Shown here piece by piece: positions 8,213 through 15,941 of a stretch of DNA of 34,839 nt; the stretch's first letter is position 1, and each line of letters opens with the position of its first letter. The notes beneath the pieces were generated by a model. That model saw nothing but the letters and a program-made list of their open reading frames with translations. It had not been told where the DNA came from and did no database searches. Source of the DNA: an uncultured Mycoplasmatota bacterium (GTDB taxonomy: Bacteria > Bacillota_I > Bacilli_A > RF39 > UBA660); assembly GCA_947574255.1 (NCBI GenBank), contig CANPJT010000008.1, forward strand, positions 1 to 34,839, given 5' to 3'. The position numbers and the translations under genes were made by a program.

Positions 8213-9970
8213 TCATTTTTCTTTTAAAGATACAAAATTTTCATAATAAATACATTTATTCATTTCTTTCATATCTGTTATAATTGTGAAATCATCATTT
8301 TGTATAAACTTATTTTTTTCATATCTGATTACACTCTTAGGTTGTTTTTTTGATTGAAAAGCAACTCTATCTTTTATCAAAAATATCGTTGGTTTATCTT
8401 TTACAACAAATTCTTCATAATTCACAATATCCAAAGATCTAACTATTTGAATTGGTGAATAATAAATTGAAATACTAGGCTTTACTTGAAATATATAAGA
8501 AATATTTTGATTTAAATGACTAAAATTCTTTAAATTTAATACAATAACTCCAGCTTCTAATGTTTTATTATATCCAATAAATCCATAATCTAATTTTATA
8601 TCTATCTCACCTAAAATATTTATTGTTTCTTTTAAAGATTCAATAAAATTTTCAAAAGAAGTAACTTTTAAAATACTCATATATTTTACTCTATACTTTG
8701 TATTTAAATAATTATCTAAAAGTTTAAAAGCTTCATTAAAACAATTTATACTTTTATCTTTAGTTAATTGTTCAATTATTTCTTTTGTACTCATTTGGTC
8801 AAAACCTTTAATATTAATTAAATAATTTAAACATTCACTCAAAAAAGATGTAGCTATATGACTAGCATCTTTTTCTATTTTTGATAACCTGTCATACTTC
8901 AATTGTAAATCTTTAAGTAATTCTTCTCTTTCAAAAGAAGTACAATCTTCTCCACTTTCTAAAACGTCTGGAATATTAATTTTTAAATTATCCACATTTA
9001 TAAAATAATCTCCTAAAAAATCTCGCTCTATATTTTCACAGTTGTCATACTTTTCTAAAATAAGTTTTCTTTCATTTTTAACATACAAATTAATATCTAA
9101 TAATTGTTTACAATTACTTTCTTTATCAACTTTATTAATTTCTTCTAAAATATTTTGTTTAGCATTAAAAATCTTTTTTTTATTTTTAATTGATTGATCT
9201 AAAATATCAATTTTTTTCTTCATATCTTCTATTTGAAAAGGATAATAGTTTAATAAATAAAGATTATGTAAATTAACTTCACTTAAATCCAAATCTTTTA
9301 AATATAACAATAACTCACCTATAAAACTATTTATCTCTTCAAATGTTTCTAAAGAAGATAATTTATGTAATAAAACTTCCGAAAAATTTTCACTTCCATC
9401 ATAATCATCTAAAGTTTCACAACCATCAAAGACCTCTGTTTTTGATTTATTATATTCATTAATTTTTTTCTCATATTCTTTATTTAATGCCTTTAAAGTT
9501 TTATATAGTCCTAAAACTTCAAAATAAGTCTCATTTTGTATTCTAAATTTTTCTTTTAAAATAGATATTAAAATTTCGGCGGTTCGAAAAAATTGCTTTT
9601 TCTTTAACAAAACCCCTTCGTCTACAATCAACCCTTTTTCCTTTTCAAAATTTTTCATCAGATCCATAGTCAAAATTGCATTTTTATATCTATAAAAAAC
9701 TTTGGGATTCAGTATTTCATAATCATCAAACTCCACAACGATACTATATTTATTTTTATTATTTAAATACCACCAGTATTTAAACACTTCTTCTTCCAAA
9801 GCAAGTTCATCGTTAAAGAATAAAACTCTCTCTAAATTACCATAATGAAGATTAGGCCACGAAAAACAAACCCCCCATTTATCCTCTTTACAATAAAGGT
9901 AAGGTGCTCTATTCAAAGAATAAAAACCATATTTTTTTAAAATTTTTAAAATCTGTTCATTCTTTAACAT
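8213..9970 (-). CDS. Large helical protein of unknown function
   Basis: 585-aa protein, mostly charged and helix-rich. Residues 1-90 include aromatic-rich strands (KYGFYSLNRAPYLYCKEDKWGVCFSWPNL is the general area). A long segment from about 130 to 380 looks coiled-coil (many K, E, L, N), and the last ~130 residues return to a beta pattern ending in TIITDMKEMNKCIYYENF. There is no membrane span, signal peptide or nucleotide-binding motif. The frame is open to 10015, but the ATG at 9970 sits behind AAGGGGAT, and the longer frame would run through the TATAAT at 9999-10004, so 9970 is the start. I propose no function; coiled-coil content hints at a structural or filament-associated role. Confidence 0.7.
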   Translation of the reverse strand: MLKNEQILKILKKYGFYSLNRAPYLYCKEDKWGVCFSWPNLHYGNLERVLFFNDELALEEEVFKYWWYLNNKNKYSIVVEFDDYEILNPKVFYRYKNAILTMDLMKNFEKEKGLIVDEGVLLKKKQFFRTAEILISILKEKFRIQNETYFEVLGLYKTLKALNKEYEKKINEYNKSKTEVFDGCETLDDYDGSENFSEVLLHKLSSLETFEEINSFIGELLLYLKDLDLSEVNLHNLYLLNYYPFQIEDMKKKIDILDQSIKNKKKIFNAKQNILEEINKVDKESNCKQLLDINLYVKNERKLILEKYDNCENIERDFLGDYFINVDNLKINIPDVLESGEDCTSFEREELLKDLQLKYDRLSKIEKDASHIATSFLSECLNYLINIKGFDQMSTKEIIEQLTKDKSINCFNEAFKLLDNYLNTKYRVKYMSILKVTSFENFIESLKETINILGEIDIKLDYGFIGYNKTLEAGVIVLNLKNFSHLNQNISYIFQVKPSISIYYSPIQIVRSLDIVNYEEFVVKDKPTIFLIKDRVAFQSKKQPKSVIRYEKNKFIQNDDFTIITDMKEMNKCIYYENFVSLKEK

Positions 9971-9998
9971 TTTTAATATCCCCTTTTTATTTTTTTTT

Positions 9999-10007
9999 AT
10001 TATAACA
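9999..10007 (-). promoter_or_regulatory. Extended -10 promoter of the 585-aa gene
   Basis: On the minus strand TGT precedes TATAAT (10004-9999), an extended -10 element, about 29 nt before the start codon. No good -35 is seen. It diverges from the promoter at 10029-10057. Confidence 0.5.
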
Positions 10008-10028
10008 CAGCCCATCTCTTTTTTCTAC

Positions 10029-10057
10029 TTGATAATTAATAAAATAACTAGTATCAT
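10029..10057 (+). promoter_or_regulatory. Promoter of the DUF308-like gene
   Basis: TTGATA (10029-10034), a 17-nt spacer and TATCAT (10052-10057) lie 21 nt before the ATG at 10078. It is back to back with the promoter of the minus-strand gene. Confidence 0.65.
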
Positions 10058-10077
10058 AAAATTGAAAGGAAGATTTA

Positions 10078-10617
10078 ATGAAGTCACAAAAAACAACGTT
10101 AATTAAACCCCAAAAAAGAAAAGAAAAAGAAAAAATAAATTATGAATTAATTAGTGCTATAATTTTGCTAGTTACTGGCATTATTCTTGTAACAAATTCA
10201 AGTAAAGCTGTCATTATAATTTGTTATTGCCTTGGTATCATAATAGCTTTATTTGGTGGCTTTAATTTATTAAATTATTATCGCTTAAAAAACGAATTAA
10301 AAATTGAGAGCAATACTCACTTAATATTAGGAGTGACAACTGTCTTTATTGGAATAATAATTATTCTACTGGCTAGTGCTATAGAAGCTTTTTTAAGATT
10401 TATAATTGGTTTAATCTTAATTATTAATGGTCTTAATAAAATAAAAACATCTATTGATAATCGTACATTTATCACATTAACTATTGGTATCATCCTTGTG
10501 GGAATAGGACTTTATACTATTTTAGCTGAAAATATTATCTTTATTATAGTTGGATCATTATTAATTTTATCTAGCACTATAGATCTAATTAAATACTTTA
10601 ATAATCAAAAAAAATAA
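10078..10617 (+). CDS. DUF308/HdeD-like six-span membrane protein
   Basis: 179-aa membrane protein with a basic N-terminal tail (QKRKEKEKIN) and about six short hydrophobic spans arranged in repeated pairs, each pair carrying a 'G(I)I(L)...NG/GG' turn (SAIILLVTGIILV, GIIIALFGGFNLL, GLILIINGLNKI, GSLLILSSTIDLI). This pattern is typical of the HdeD/DUF308 family, whose E. coli member is linked to acid resistance and whose biochemical role is unclear. The ATG has AAAGGAAG 5-6 nt upstream. It is the only plus-strand gene in the first 13 kb and has its own promoter and a shared terminator. Confidence 0.8.
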   Translation: MKSQKTTLIKPQKRKEKEKINYELISAIILLVTGIILVTNSSKAVIIICYCLGIIIALFGGFNLLNYYRLKNELKIESNTHLILGVTTVFIGIIIILLASAIEAFLRFIIGLILIINGLNKIKTSIDNRTFITLTIGIILVGIGLYTILAENIIFIIVGSLLILSSTIDLIKYFNNQKK

Positions 10618-10645
10618 AGCATTCTTAATGCCTTATTTTTTATTT
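10610..10645. terminator. Bidirectional terminator between convergent genes
   Basis: GCATT-CTT-AATGC (10619-10631) is flanked by AAATAA and TTATTT, which extend the stem. A T-run follows on the plus strand and another on the minus strand. It separates the convergent genes ending at 10617 and 10633. Confidence 0.75.
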
Positions 10646-11235
10646 GATTTCTTTTTTGTTGTTGTTTTTTTAGTTGAAGTACTATTAGAAGAATTTTTAG
10701 TTCTATCATTTACTTCTGTATCTTCACGAGCCATATAAATTAAAAAACTTATTCCTGCAATTAATGCAACAATAACCACTATTGCTACTGCTGAATTACT
10801 ACCATCTTCTTTTTTAGGCAATGAAGCCCCACCTATAATAGGTGCTACTACATCTTTATAACTTCCATCTTTATTCTCATAACCAGCTTTAATTGCTTTT
10901 TTTATATCTTCTTTATATTCTTCAGTAAAGCCTTGAAATGTTTTTTCTCCAATAATTATATATGGAACTCCACTAACACTTTCATTTAAATAACTGGCAA
11001 CTTCTTGCATCTTAGAAGCATTTTCTTCATCATTCCATACTTCTTTTTCTACTAAATTAAAATAGCTTTTATACTCGTCATCTAAGCTTTCAAAAAAAGT
11101 TAAAGCTTTTGCACAATAACCACAGCCTTCACCTTTAAATATATATACATTTATTTTTTCATTTTCAGCAAAAACTGTCAAAGGCATTAATAATAAAAAT
11201 ACAAAAACAACTAACAATCCCTTTATTTTTTTCAT
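10633..11235 (-). CDS. Exported, membrane-anchored thioredoxin-fold protein
   Basis: 200-aa protein. Residues 1-23 form a signal peptide (MKKIKGLLVVFVFLLLMPLTVFA, cleavage likely before E24) followed by a thioredoxin/glutaredoxin fold with C38-G-Y-C41 and a cis-Pro in SGVPY. Next come a second membrane span (about 148-168) and a Lys/Thr/Ser-rich cytoplasmic tail. It probably exchanges thiols or disulfides on the outer face of the membrane. The frame is open to an ATG at 11256, but that ATG overlaps the -10 region and precedes an AAGGAGG site; the ATG at 11235, 8 nt after AAGGAGG, is the real start. The redox partner is unknown. Confidence 0.85.
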   Translation of the reverse strand: MKKIKGLLVVFVFLLLMPLTVFAENEKINVYIFKGEGCGYCAKALTFFESLDDEYKSYFNLVEKEVWNDEENASKMQEVASYLNESVSGVPYIIIGEKTFQGFTEEYKEDIKKAIKAGYENKDGSYKDVVAPIIGGASLPKKEDGSNSAVAIVVIVALIAGISFLIYMAREDTEVNDRTKNSSNSTSTKKTTTKKKSNKK

Positions 11236-11257
11236 TTGTTTTTCCTCCTTAGACATT

Positions 11258-11286
11258 ATTATACAATTTTTTTACAATTTTTTAAA
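11258..11286 (-). promoter_or_regulatory. Probable promoter of the thioredoxin-fold gene
   Basis: On the minus strand TATAAT (11263-11258) has a weak TTTAAA -35 17 nt upstream. Transcription would begin near 11251, downstream of the upstream ATG at 11256, which supports the start at 11235. Confidence 0.5.
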
Positions 11287-11318
11287 GCAATAATCATTAA
11301 AAATAAGTAAACAAAATT

Positions 11319-11999
11319 TTAATCTTTTTTTCTTGTTCTTATCATATCTTCTTCACTTAAAAATTCTTCTTTTAAATTTTCCAAAAATAAATTAATAATT
11401 TTGCTTTTTAATTTTAAATTTTTCTTAAATTTGCCTGACTTAATATGCGATAAAATAAACTTTTTATCTAACTTTAAATAAAGACAATTATTTTTTATAT
11501 AAGGACAATATATAGAAGTATCAGCTCCCATAAAATTAGCCATCTCATAAACAAGTTCTAAATTTTTTATTGTAAATGATTTTTCCTTATAAAAATAAAT
11601 TTTAAACATATCTACATAATAATTTTCATAATTTCTAAAATTTGGATCCATGGTACTTTTAAAAAAAGATAAATCAACTTTTTTCTCCTTTTTACATAAA
11701 ATTAATTCAATAAAACCATATTTAGCTAATTTTTTTAAACCATATGTTGTGAATGCTTGACTATAACTTTGATAAAGAAACTTTGAATTTTCATCATTAC
11801 AATACAAATTTTGAAATAAATTAAAAAGTTCTAAAAAAAAGAAAGACTGTACATTTGGAAAAAGCAAAGAATAAAACAAAATATTTAAAGATGAATCATT
11901 CTGTCTAATTTCATAATATTCTTTTTCATCATGCTCTTGTTTTTCTATTATAAACACTTTATCTAAATATGATGAATTAAAAAAATCTCTTAACTTCAT
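11319..11999 (-). CDS. Hypothetical protein
   Basis: 226-aa protein rich in Phe, Tyr, Leu and Lys, with no signal peptide and no clear membrane span. The stretch LNILFYSLLFPNVQSFFFLELFNLFQNL (about 33-60) is hydrophobic but broken by polar residues and looks more like a buried helix pair. It ends in a very basic segment (KFKKNLKLKSKI, RTRKKD), which could bind nucleic acid or membrane lipid. A GGAGGTG ribosome binding site precedes the ATG. No family is recognised. Confidence 0.65.
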   Translation of the reverse strand: MKLRDFFNSSYLDKVFIIEKQEHDEKEYYEIRQNDSSLNILFYSLLFPNVQSFFFLELFNLFQNLYCNDENSKFLYQSYSQAFTTYGLKKLAKYGFIELILCKKEKKVDLSFFKSTMDPNFRNYENYYVDMFKIYFYKEKSFTIKNLELVYEMANFMGADTSIYCPYIKNNCLYLKLDKKFILSHIKSGKFKKNLKLKSKIINLFLENLKEEFLSEEDMIRTRKKD

Positions 12000-12031
12000 A
12001 AAAACACCTCCATTATTATACCTAAAATATT

Positions 12032-12054
12032 AAAAAAAGGAAGTTATTCTTCCT
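12032..12054 (-). terminator. Intrinsic terminator overlapping the stop of the coat-type gene
   Basis: AGGAAG and CTTCCT (12038-12054) pair across a 5-nt loop, followed on the minus strand by seven Ts. The stem contains the final Glu codons and the loop contains the stop codon of the gene at 12044. Confidence 0.75.
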
Positions 12055-12319
12055 CTTCTATATTACTTTCTTTACAACAACACTCTAACTTTTTCTTGGT
12101 TTCTTTAATTTTAGAATCATCAACACTAGAAACAGAATAAAAACCTACATTTTCCATTCCCTTATACAACTCATTATGCATCTTTAAAGTCTCACTAATT
12201 GCCTTATTAAAAAGCTGCATAACTTTCTCGTTACTTGACTCAATAACTCCATGCATATATAAATCATTTAATACTTTACTAGTATACAATAAATTTTCCA
12301 TTAAAAATTTATCATCCAT
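12044..12319 (-). CDS. CotF-like (coat F domain) small protein
   Basis: 91-aa helical protein. NEKVMQLFNKAISETLKMHNELYKGMENVGFYSVSSVD matches the layout of the coat F family (a helix ending in 'M..eLy..M...GfY'), known from Bacillus spore coat protein CotF and many small Firmicute coat-like proteins. It ends in a Cys-rich acidic tail (ECCCKESNIEEEE). AGGAGGT lies 6 nt before the ATG, and it follows the 58-aa gene by only 11 nt, so the two form an operon. The family is tied to spores in endospore formers; whether this organism sporulates cannot be told here. Confidence 0.7.
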   Translation of the reverse strand: MDDKFLMENLLYTSKVLNDLYMHGVIESSNEKVMQLFNKAISETLKMHNELYKGMENVGFYSVSSVDDSKIKETKKKLECCCKESNIEEEE

Positions 12320-12330
12320 AATTATACCTC

Positions 12331-12507
12331 CTATAAAATTTCCATAAACATTTCTAAAAGATTTTCATGTTTTTTTATCATTTTATTAACTAACTTAATT
12401 AGTGATTTATCAGATAAACAATCACTAACTTCATAACAAGTTTGAATCATATAAATTTCATGATTGACTGCGTCCTCTATATATAACAATTCTTTTTCAG
12501 TCATCAT
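12331..12507 (-). CDS. Small coat-associated helical protein
   Basis: 58-aa protein (starts MMTEKELLYIEDAVNHE, ends LLEMFMEIL). The 'EKELLYIEDAVNHE' opening and two-helix layout resemble the short ferritin-like/coat proteins found directly upstream of CotF-type genes in Bacillota. GGAGGTG is 4 nt before the first ATG and 7 nt before the second, so initiation may be at 12504. It is co-transcribed with the coat F-like gene, and the downstream ribosome binding site overlaps its stop codon. Confidence 0.65.
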   Translation of the reverse strand: MMTEKELLYIEDAVNHEIYMIQTCYEVSDCLSDKSLIKLVNKMIKKHENLLEMFMEIL

Positions 12508-12564
12508 AACACCTCCACATTATTAATATAATCATTTATCTTTTTTTTAGCTTAGAAAAAATTG

Positions 12565-12592
12565 GCAAAAAAAAATTAGAATAAACTAATTT
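12565..12592 (-). terminator. Intrinsic terminator of the radical SAM gene
   Basis: AAATTAG and CTAATTT (12573-12592) form a 7-bp stem containing the stop codon region, followed on the minus strand by a T-run. Confidence 0.7.
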
Positions 12593-13463
12593 GTTCTCTT
12601 GTAGGAATTTCTCTTTTATAATCTGCAATAATCTCACTCATATCACATAAAATATGATTTTTATTACATTCATTAATGAATACTTCTAATAAATCTCGAT
12701 ACCTAAGAGGATTACAAACCAAATTTTTTTCATATACACTTTGATAATCATTAGATAACCCAGGGTATAGTTTATCAATATGTTCATAATAATATTCTCT
12801 CACTTTTTTTCTCAAAGTCATTCCCATTTTAGTATAAATAAACTTTGCTCCACTCATTTTTGACTTTTCAACACACCTTTTTATATTATCTTCTGTATCT
12901 GTAACAAAAGGTAATACTGGTGTAATTAATACTCCCGCATAAATACCATTTTTATTTAATTCTTCTACAACTTTAAATCTTTTTGTCGATGAAATAACAT
13001 TAGGCTCTAAAAAATTGGCTAATTCATCATTATAAGTTGTAATACTTATCTTAATAATTACATTATTATTTTCTTGAATCTCTTTTAATAGTTCTATATC
13101 ACGTAATACTAAATCACTTTTAGTATCAATTGAAACTCCAAAACCATACTTTTTAATTAATTCTAAAGCTCCTTTTGTAATTTCATGTTTTTCTTCTTCT
13201 TCATTATAAGGATCACTTAAAGTTCCAAAACTTATAACTCCCTTATATTGCTTACTAGCCAGTTCTTCTTCTAATATTTCTAAAGCTTTTAATTTAGAAG
13301 TTATTTTATCAAAATTATCTATATGATAAGCATCACTTCTACTATCACAATAAATACATCCATAAGAACAACCCTTATATAAATTCATATGATAGTCAAT
13401 ACCAAACCAACGTTTACCTTGATCACTTTTTGTCATAATAGTTCTGGTTTTTATATAATCCAT
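12576..13463 (-). CDS. SPL-family radical SAM protein (Rv2578c-like)
   Basis: 295-aa radical SAM protein. The 4Fe-4S ligands are C32-x3-C36-x2-C39 in YKGCSYGCIYCDSRS. SFGTLSDPYNEEE, the TKSDLVLRDIELL region and PVLPFVTDT follow the pattern of the SPL/Rv2578c group, which is related to spore photoproduct lyase. The substrate of this branch is not established. True SPL repairs thymine dimers, but this protein lacks SPL's extra C-terminal features, so repair is only an idea. The frame opens at a GTG at 13472 that overlaps the purine-rich site; the ATG at 13463 after AAAGGGTGG is the better start. It diverges from the ABC operon with overlapping promoters. Confidence 0.85.
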   Translation of the reverse strand: MDYIKTRTIMTKSDQGKRWFGIDYHMNLYKGCSYGCIYCDSRSDAYHIDNFDKITSKLKALEILEEELASKQYKGVISFGTLSDPYNEEEEKHEITKGALELIKKYGFGVSIDTKSDLVLRDIELLKEIQENNNVIIKISITTYNDELANFLEPNVISSTKRFKVVEELNKNGIYAGVLITPVLPFVTDTEDNIKRCVEKSKMSGAKFIYTKMGMTLRKKVREYYYEHIDKLYPGLSNDYQSVYEKNLVCNPLRYRDLLEVFINECNKNHILCDMSEIIADYKREIPTREQISLF

Positions 13464-13486
13464 TGAAACCACCCTTTACTAAAACC

Positions 13487-13495
13487 ATTATATCA
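13487..13495 (-). promoter_or_regulatory. Extended -10 promoter of the radical SAM gene
   Basis: On the minus strand TGA precedes TATAAT (13492-13487), 23 nt from the start codon. The -35 region is weak and overlaps the divergent importer promoter. Confidence 0.5.
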
Positions 13496-13500
13496 CAAAT

Positions 13501-13529
13501 TTAACACTTTCAGGACAAATGAATATAAT
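13501..13529 (+). promoter_or_regulatory. Promoter of the ABC importer operon
   Basis: TTAACA (13501-13506), exactly 17 nt and TATAAT (13524-13529) make a near-consensus sigma-A promoter. Transcription would begin near 13536, just before the AAGGAGG at 13541. No TPP or other riboswitch fits in the roughly 20-nt leader. Confidence 0.75.
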
Positions 13530-13554
13530 ACCTATAGAAAAAGGAGGAATTTAT

Positions 13555-14556
13555 TTGAAAGCTAAAATTTTAAAAGTTTTAATTGGCATTATAATAATAT
13601 TAATCATATTTGTCACTATTGCTAAATTAAATAAGAATGAAAAGGTAGAAACTAAAAATATAGACAATATAAGACTTGCTGAAGTAACCCATAGCGCTTT
13701 TTATGCTCCACTTTATGTTGCTATTGAAAATGGGTACTTTAAAGACAATAACATTGATTTAGAATTAATCTTAACAAGTGGTGCTGATAAGGTATCCGCT
13801 GCAGTACTATCTAATGACGTTGAAATAGGATTTGCTGGTCCTGAAAGTGCTATATACATTTATAATGGCAAGGAAGAAGACTATTTAGTAACATTTAGTG
13901 GTTTAACAAAAAGAGATGGACAATTCATTGTTTCAAGAAAAGATATCAAAGATTTTAAACTTGAAGATTTAAAAGGAAAAGAAGTACTTGCTGGAAGATC
14001 AGGAGGAATGCCTGTACTTAACTTTCTAAATGCTTTAAAAAATGAAAATATAAAAGAATCAGACATAAATATTAATACTAGTGTTGAATTTGCATCTCTA
14101 TCTGGTTCATTCATTGCAGGGGATGGAGATTTTGTAAATTTATTTGAACCCAACGCTACTAATTTAGTAAAAGAAGGTTATGGTTATATTGTTGGAAACA
14201 TTGGATCATTCTCTGGAGAAGTACCATATACAGCTTTTTATGCCAGAAAAAGTTTTATTAAAAATAATAATGAAATAATCAAAAACTTTACAAATGCTAT
14301 TAATCAAGGACTACAATACGTAAAAGAACATTCTTCAGAAGATATTGCTAAAACTATATTACCACAATTTCCTGATATATCTTTAAAAGACTTGACTATT
14401 ATTGTTGATAACTACAAAAAATATGATTCTTGGTTAGAAAATCCATTCATTACTGAAGAAAGCTATAAAAACTTAGAAAATATAATGATTGATGCCAAAT
14501 TAATCGATAATTATGTTCCATATAATGAATTAGTAAACAATTTTTATAATGAATAA
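13555..14556 (+). CDS. ABC importer substrate-binding protein, NMT1/THI5-like
   Basis: 333-aa binding protein of the NMT1/THI5, nitrate/sulfonate/taurine type. A single N-terminal hydrophobic span (about residues 5-24) serves as an uncleaved anchor or signal; there is no lipobox Cys. The body has IRLAEVTHSAFYAPLYVAIENGYF, DVEIGFAGPESAI and GRSGGMPVLNF, typical of the two-lobe fold that binds pyrimidine thiamin precursors or alkyl sulfonates. The start is the TTG at 13555, seven nt after AAGGAGG; an ATG at 13519 sits inside the promoter and cannot be used. It overlaps the ATPase gene by 8 nt. The ligand is not determinable here. Confidence 0.85.
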   Translation: MKAKILKVLIGIIIILIIFVTIAKLNKNEKVETKNIDNIRLAEVTHSAFYAPLYVAIENGYFKDNNIDLELILTSGADKVSAAVLSNDVEIGFAGPESAIYIYNGKEEDYLVTFSGLTKRDGQFIVSRKDIKDFKLEDLKGKEVLAGRSGGMPVLNFLNALKNENIKESDININTSVEFASLSGSFIAGDGDFVNLFEPNATNLVKEGYGYIVGNIGSFSGEVPYTAFYARKSFIKNNNEIIKNFTNAINQGLQYVKEHSSEDIAKTILPQFPDISLKDLTIIVDNYKKYDSWLENPFITEESYKNLENIMIDAKLIDNYVPYNELVNNFYNE

Positions 14557-15298
14557 TATTTTAAAAATTACCAACTTATCTAAAAAATATCACACCAAAA
14601 ATGGCGAAATTACAGCTATTAAAGATATCAATATAGAAGTTAACAAAGGAGATTTTATCTCTTTAGTTGGATCATCTGGTTGTGGAAAATCAACTCTTCT
14701 TAATATCATTGCTAATCTAGAATCACCTAGTAGCGGAAATATAACTTTTTCTGATGAGAATTTTAAAATTGGTTATATGTTTCAAAGTGACAGTTTATTT
14801 CCTTGGTTAACTATTTATGAAAACTGCTTAATTGGGCTTAAAATTCAAAAAATAAACACTAAAGAAAATCAAGAATACGTTTTATCTTTACTAAAAAAAT
14901 ATAATTTATATGATTTTAAAGATAAATATCCTAATTGTTTATCAGGAGGAATGAAACAAAGAGTAGCATTAATTAGAACACTAGCTTTAAAGCCCAATAT
15001 TCTTTTATTAGATGAACCATTTAATGCCTTAGACTATCAAAGCCGTCTCGCAATTAGTAATGATGTATATGAAATATTAAAAAAAGAAAATCAAACTGCT
15101 ATTATGGTAACTCATGACTTATCAGAATGTGTTAGTATGTCCAACAAAGTATATGTTTTATCTAAAAGACCAAGTACAATCAAAAAAATTTATAATATTG
15201 AACTAGATAATCCATCTTCCCCAATTAATAATCGTAAAGATAAAAAATTCATGGAATACTACGATAAAATTTGGAAGGACTTAGATATAAATGTCTGA
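14549..15298 (+). CDS. ABC importer ATPase, nitrate/sulfonate/taurine type
   Basis: 249-aa ATP-binding subunit. Walker A is GSSGCGKST (41-49), the Q-loop is MFQSD (Q78), the signature is LSGGMKQR (130-137), Walker B is ILLLDEP (150-156) with a D-loop NALD, and the switch His lies in VTHDLSE. It powers import with the adjacent binding protein and permease. It overlaps both neighbours by 8 nt, so translation is coupled along the operon. The ATPase itself is intact, but its permease partner is interrupted, so the importer is predicted to be inactive while the element is present. Confidence 0.93.
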   Translation: MNNILKITNLSKKYHTKNGEITAIKDINIEVNKGDFISLVGSSGCGKSTLLNIIANLESPSSGNITFSDENFKIGYMFQSDSLFPWLTIYENCLIGLKIQKINTKENQEYVLSLLKKYNLYDFKDKYPNCLSGGMKQRVALIRTLALKPNILLLDEPFNALDYQSRLAISNDVYEILKKENQTAIMVTHDLSECVSMSNKVYVLSKRPSTIKKIYNIELDNPSSPINNRKDKKFMEYYDKIWKDLDINV

Positions 15299-15908
15299 AG
15301 AACAAAAAAAATTCATAAAAAAGCAAAAAAGAGAAAAACGAATTGTAATCAGTATTCAATTACTAACAACCTTTCTTTTTATAATAACTTGGCAAATTCT
15401 TGCTAATAAAAAAGTAATAAATCCATTTATATTTTCCAGTCCAAAAAAAATAATTGAGACAATTATATCGTTATATAATAATTATAATCTTTTTTCTCAT
15501 ATTATGACTACACTATATGAAACAATTATTGCTTTTTTATTAGGAATATCTTTGGGATTCATTATCGCTATACTATTATATGAATTCAAAATTCTAGCTA
15601 AAATAGTTGATCCATTTTTAACCATGATAAACTCCCTTCCAAAAGTTGCTTTAGGACCAATTATAATTATATGGGTAGGAGCAAATATAAACTCAATAAT
15701 TGTAATGTCAATTTTAATTAACCTTATTATAAGTATAATGACAATATATAATGGCTTTTTAAATACAGATCCTTACAAAATAAAACTATTAAAATCATTT
15801 AAAGCAAATAAATTACAAATATTAACAAAACTAATTATTCCTGAATCTTATAGCACAATAATATCTTCTTTAAAAATCAATATCTCAATGAGTTTAATTG
15901 GAAACTAA
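15291..15908 (+). pseudogene. ABC importer permease, 5' part, interrupted by a mobile element
   Basis: The first 204 codons of a SsuC/TauC/ThiX-type permease, ending after SMSLIG at a GGA codon (15900-15902) and then two foreign codons (Asn, stop). Four or five membrane spans and most of the cytoplasmic EAA loop region (IIPESYSTIISSLKI) are present; the last two spans are missing. The missing 57 codons are found at 21782-21955 in the same direction, and joining at GGA restores a 261-aa permease of normal length. The 205-aa product made now should not form a working channel. Confidence 0.9.
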
Positions 15909-15922
15909 GACATATGTAGAGA
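15890..15922. other. Left attachment junction of the serine-recombinase element
   Basis: Permease sequence AGTTTAATTGG runs to the GG at 15900-15901 and is followed by AAACTAAGACATATGTAG. The CTAAGACATA part is the inverted copy of TATGTCTTAG at the right junction, marking it as an attP half-site. Confidence 0.8.
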
Positions 15923-15941
15923 AAAATCTATATTTTTTATG

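Noticed and set aside
13507-13554. TPP riboswitch ahead of the THI5-like importer
   Set aside because: Only about 20 nt separate the predicted transcription start from the start codon, and the conserved CTGAGA and ACCTG motifs are absent.
13519-13554. ATG at 13519 as start of the substrate-binding protein
   Set aside because: It lies within the promoter and upstream of the AAGGAGG; transcription would begin after it.
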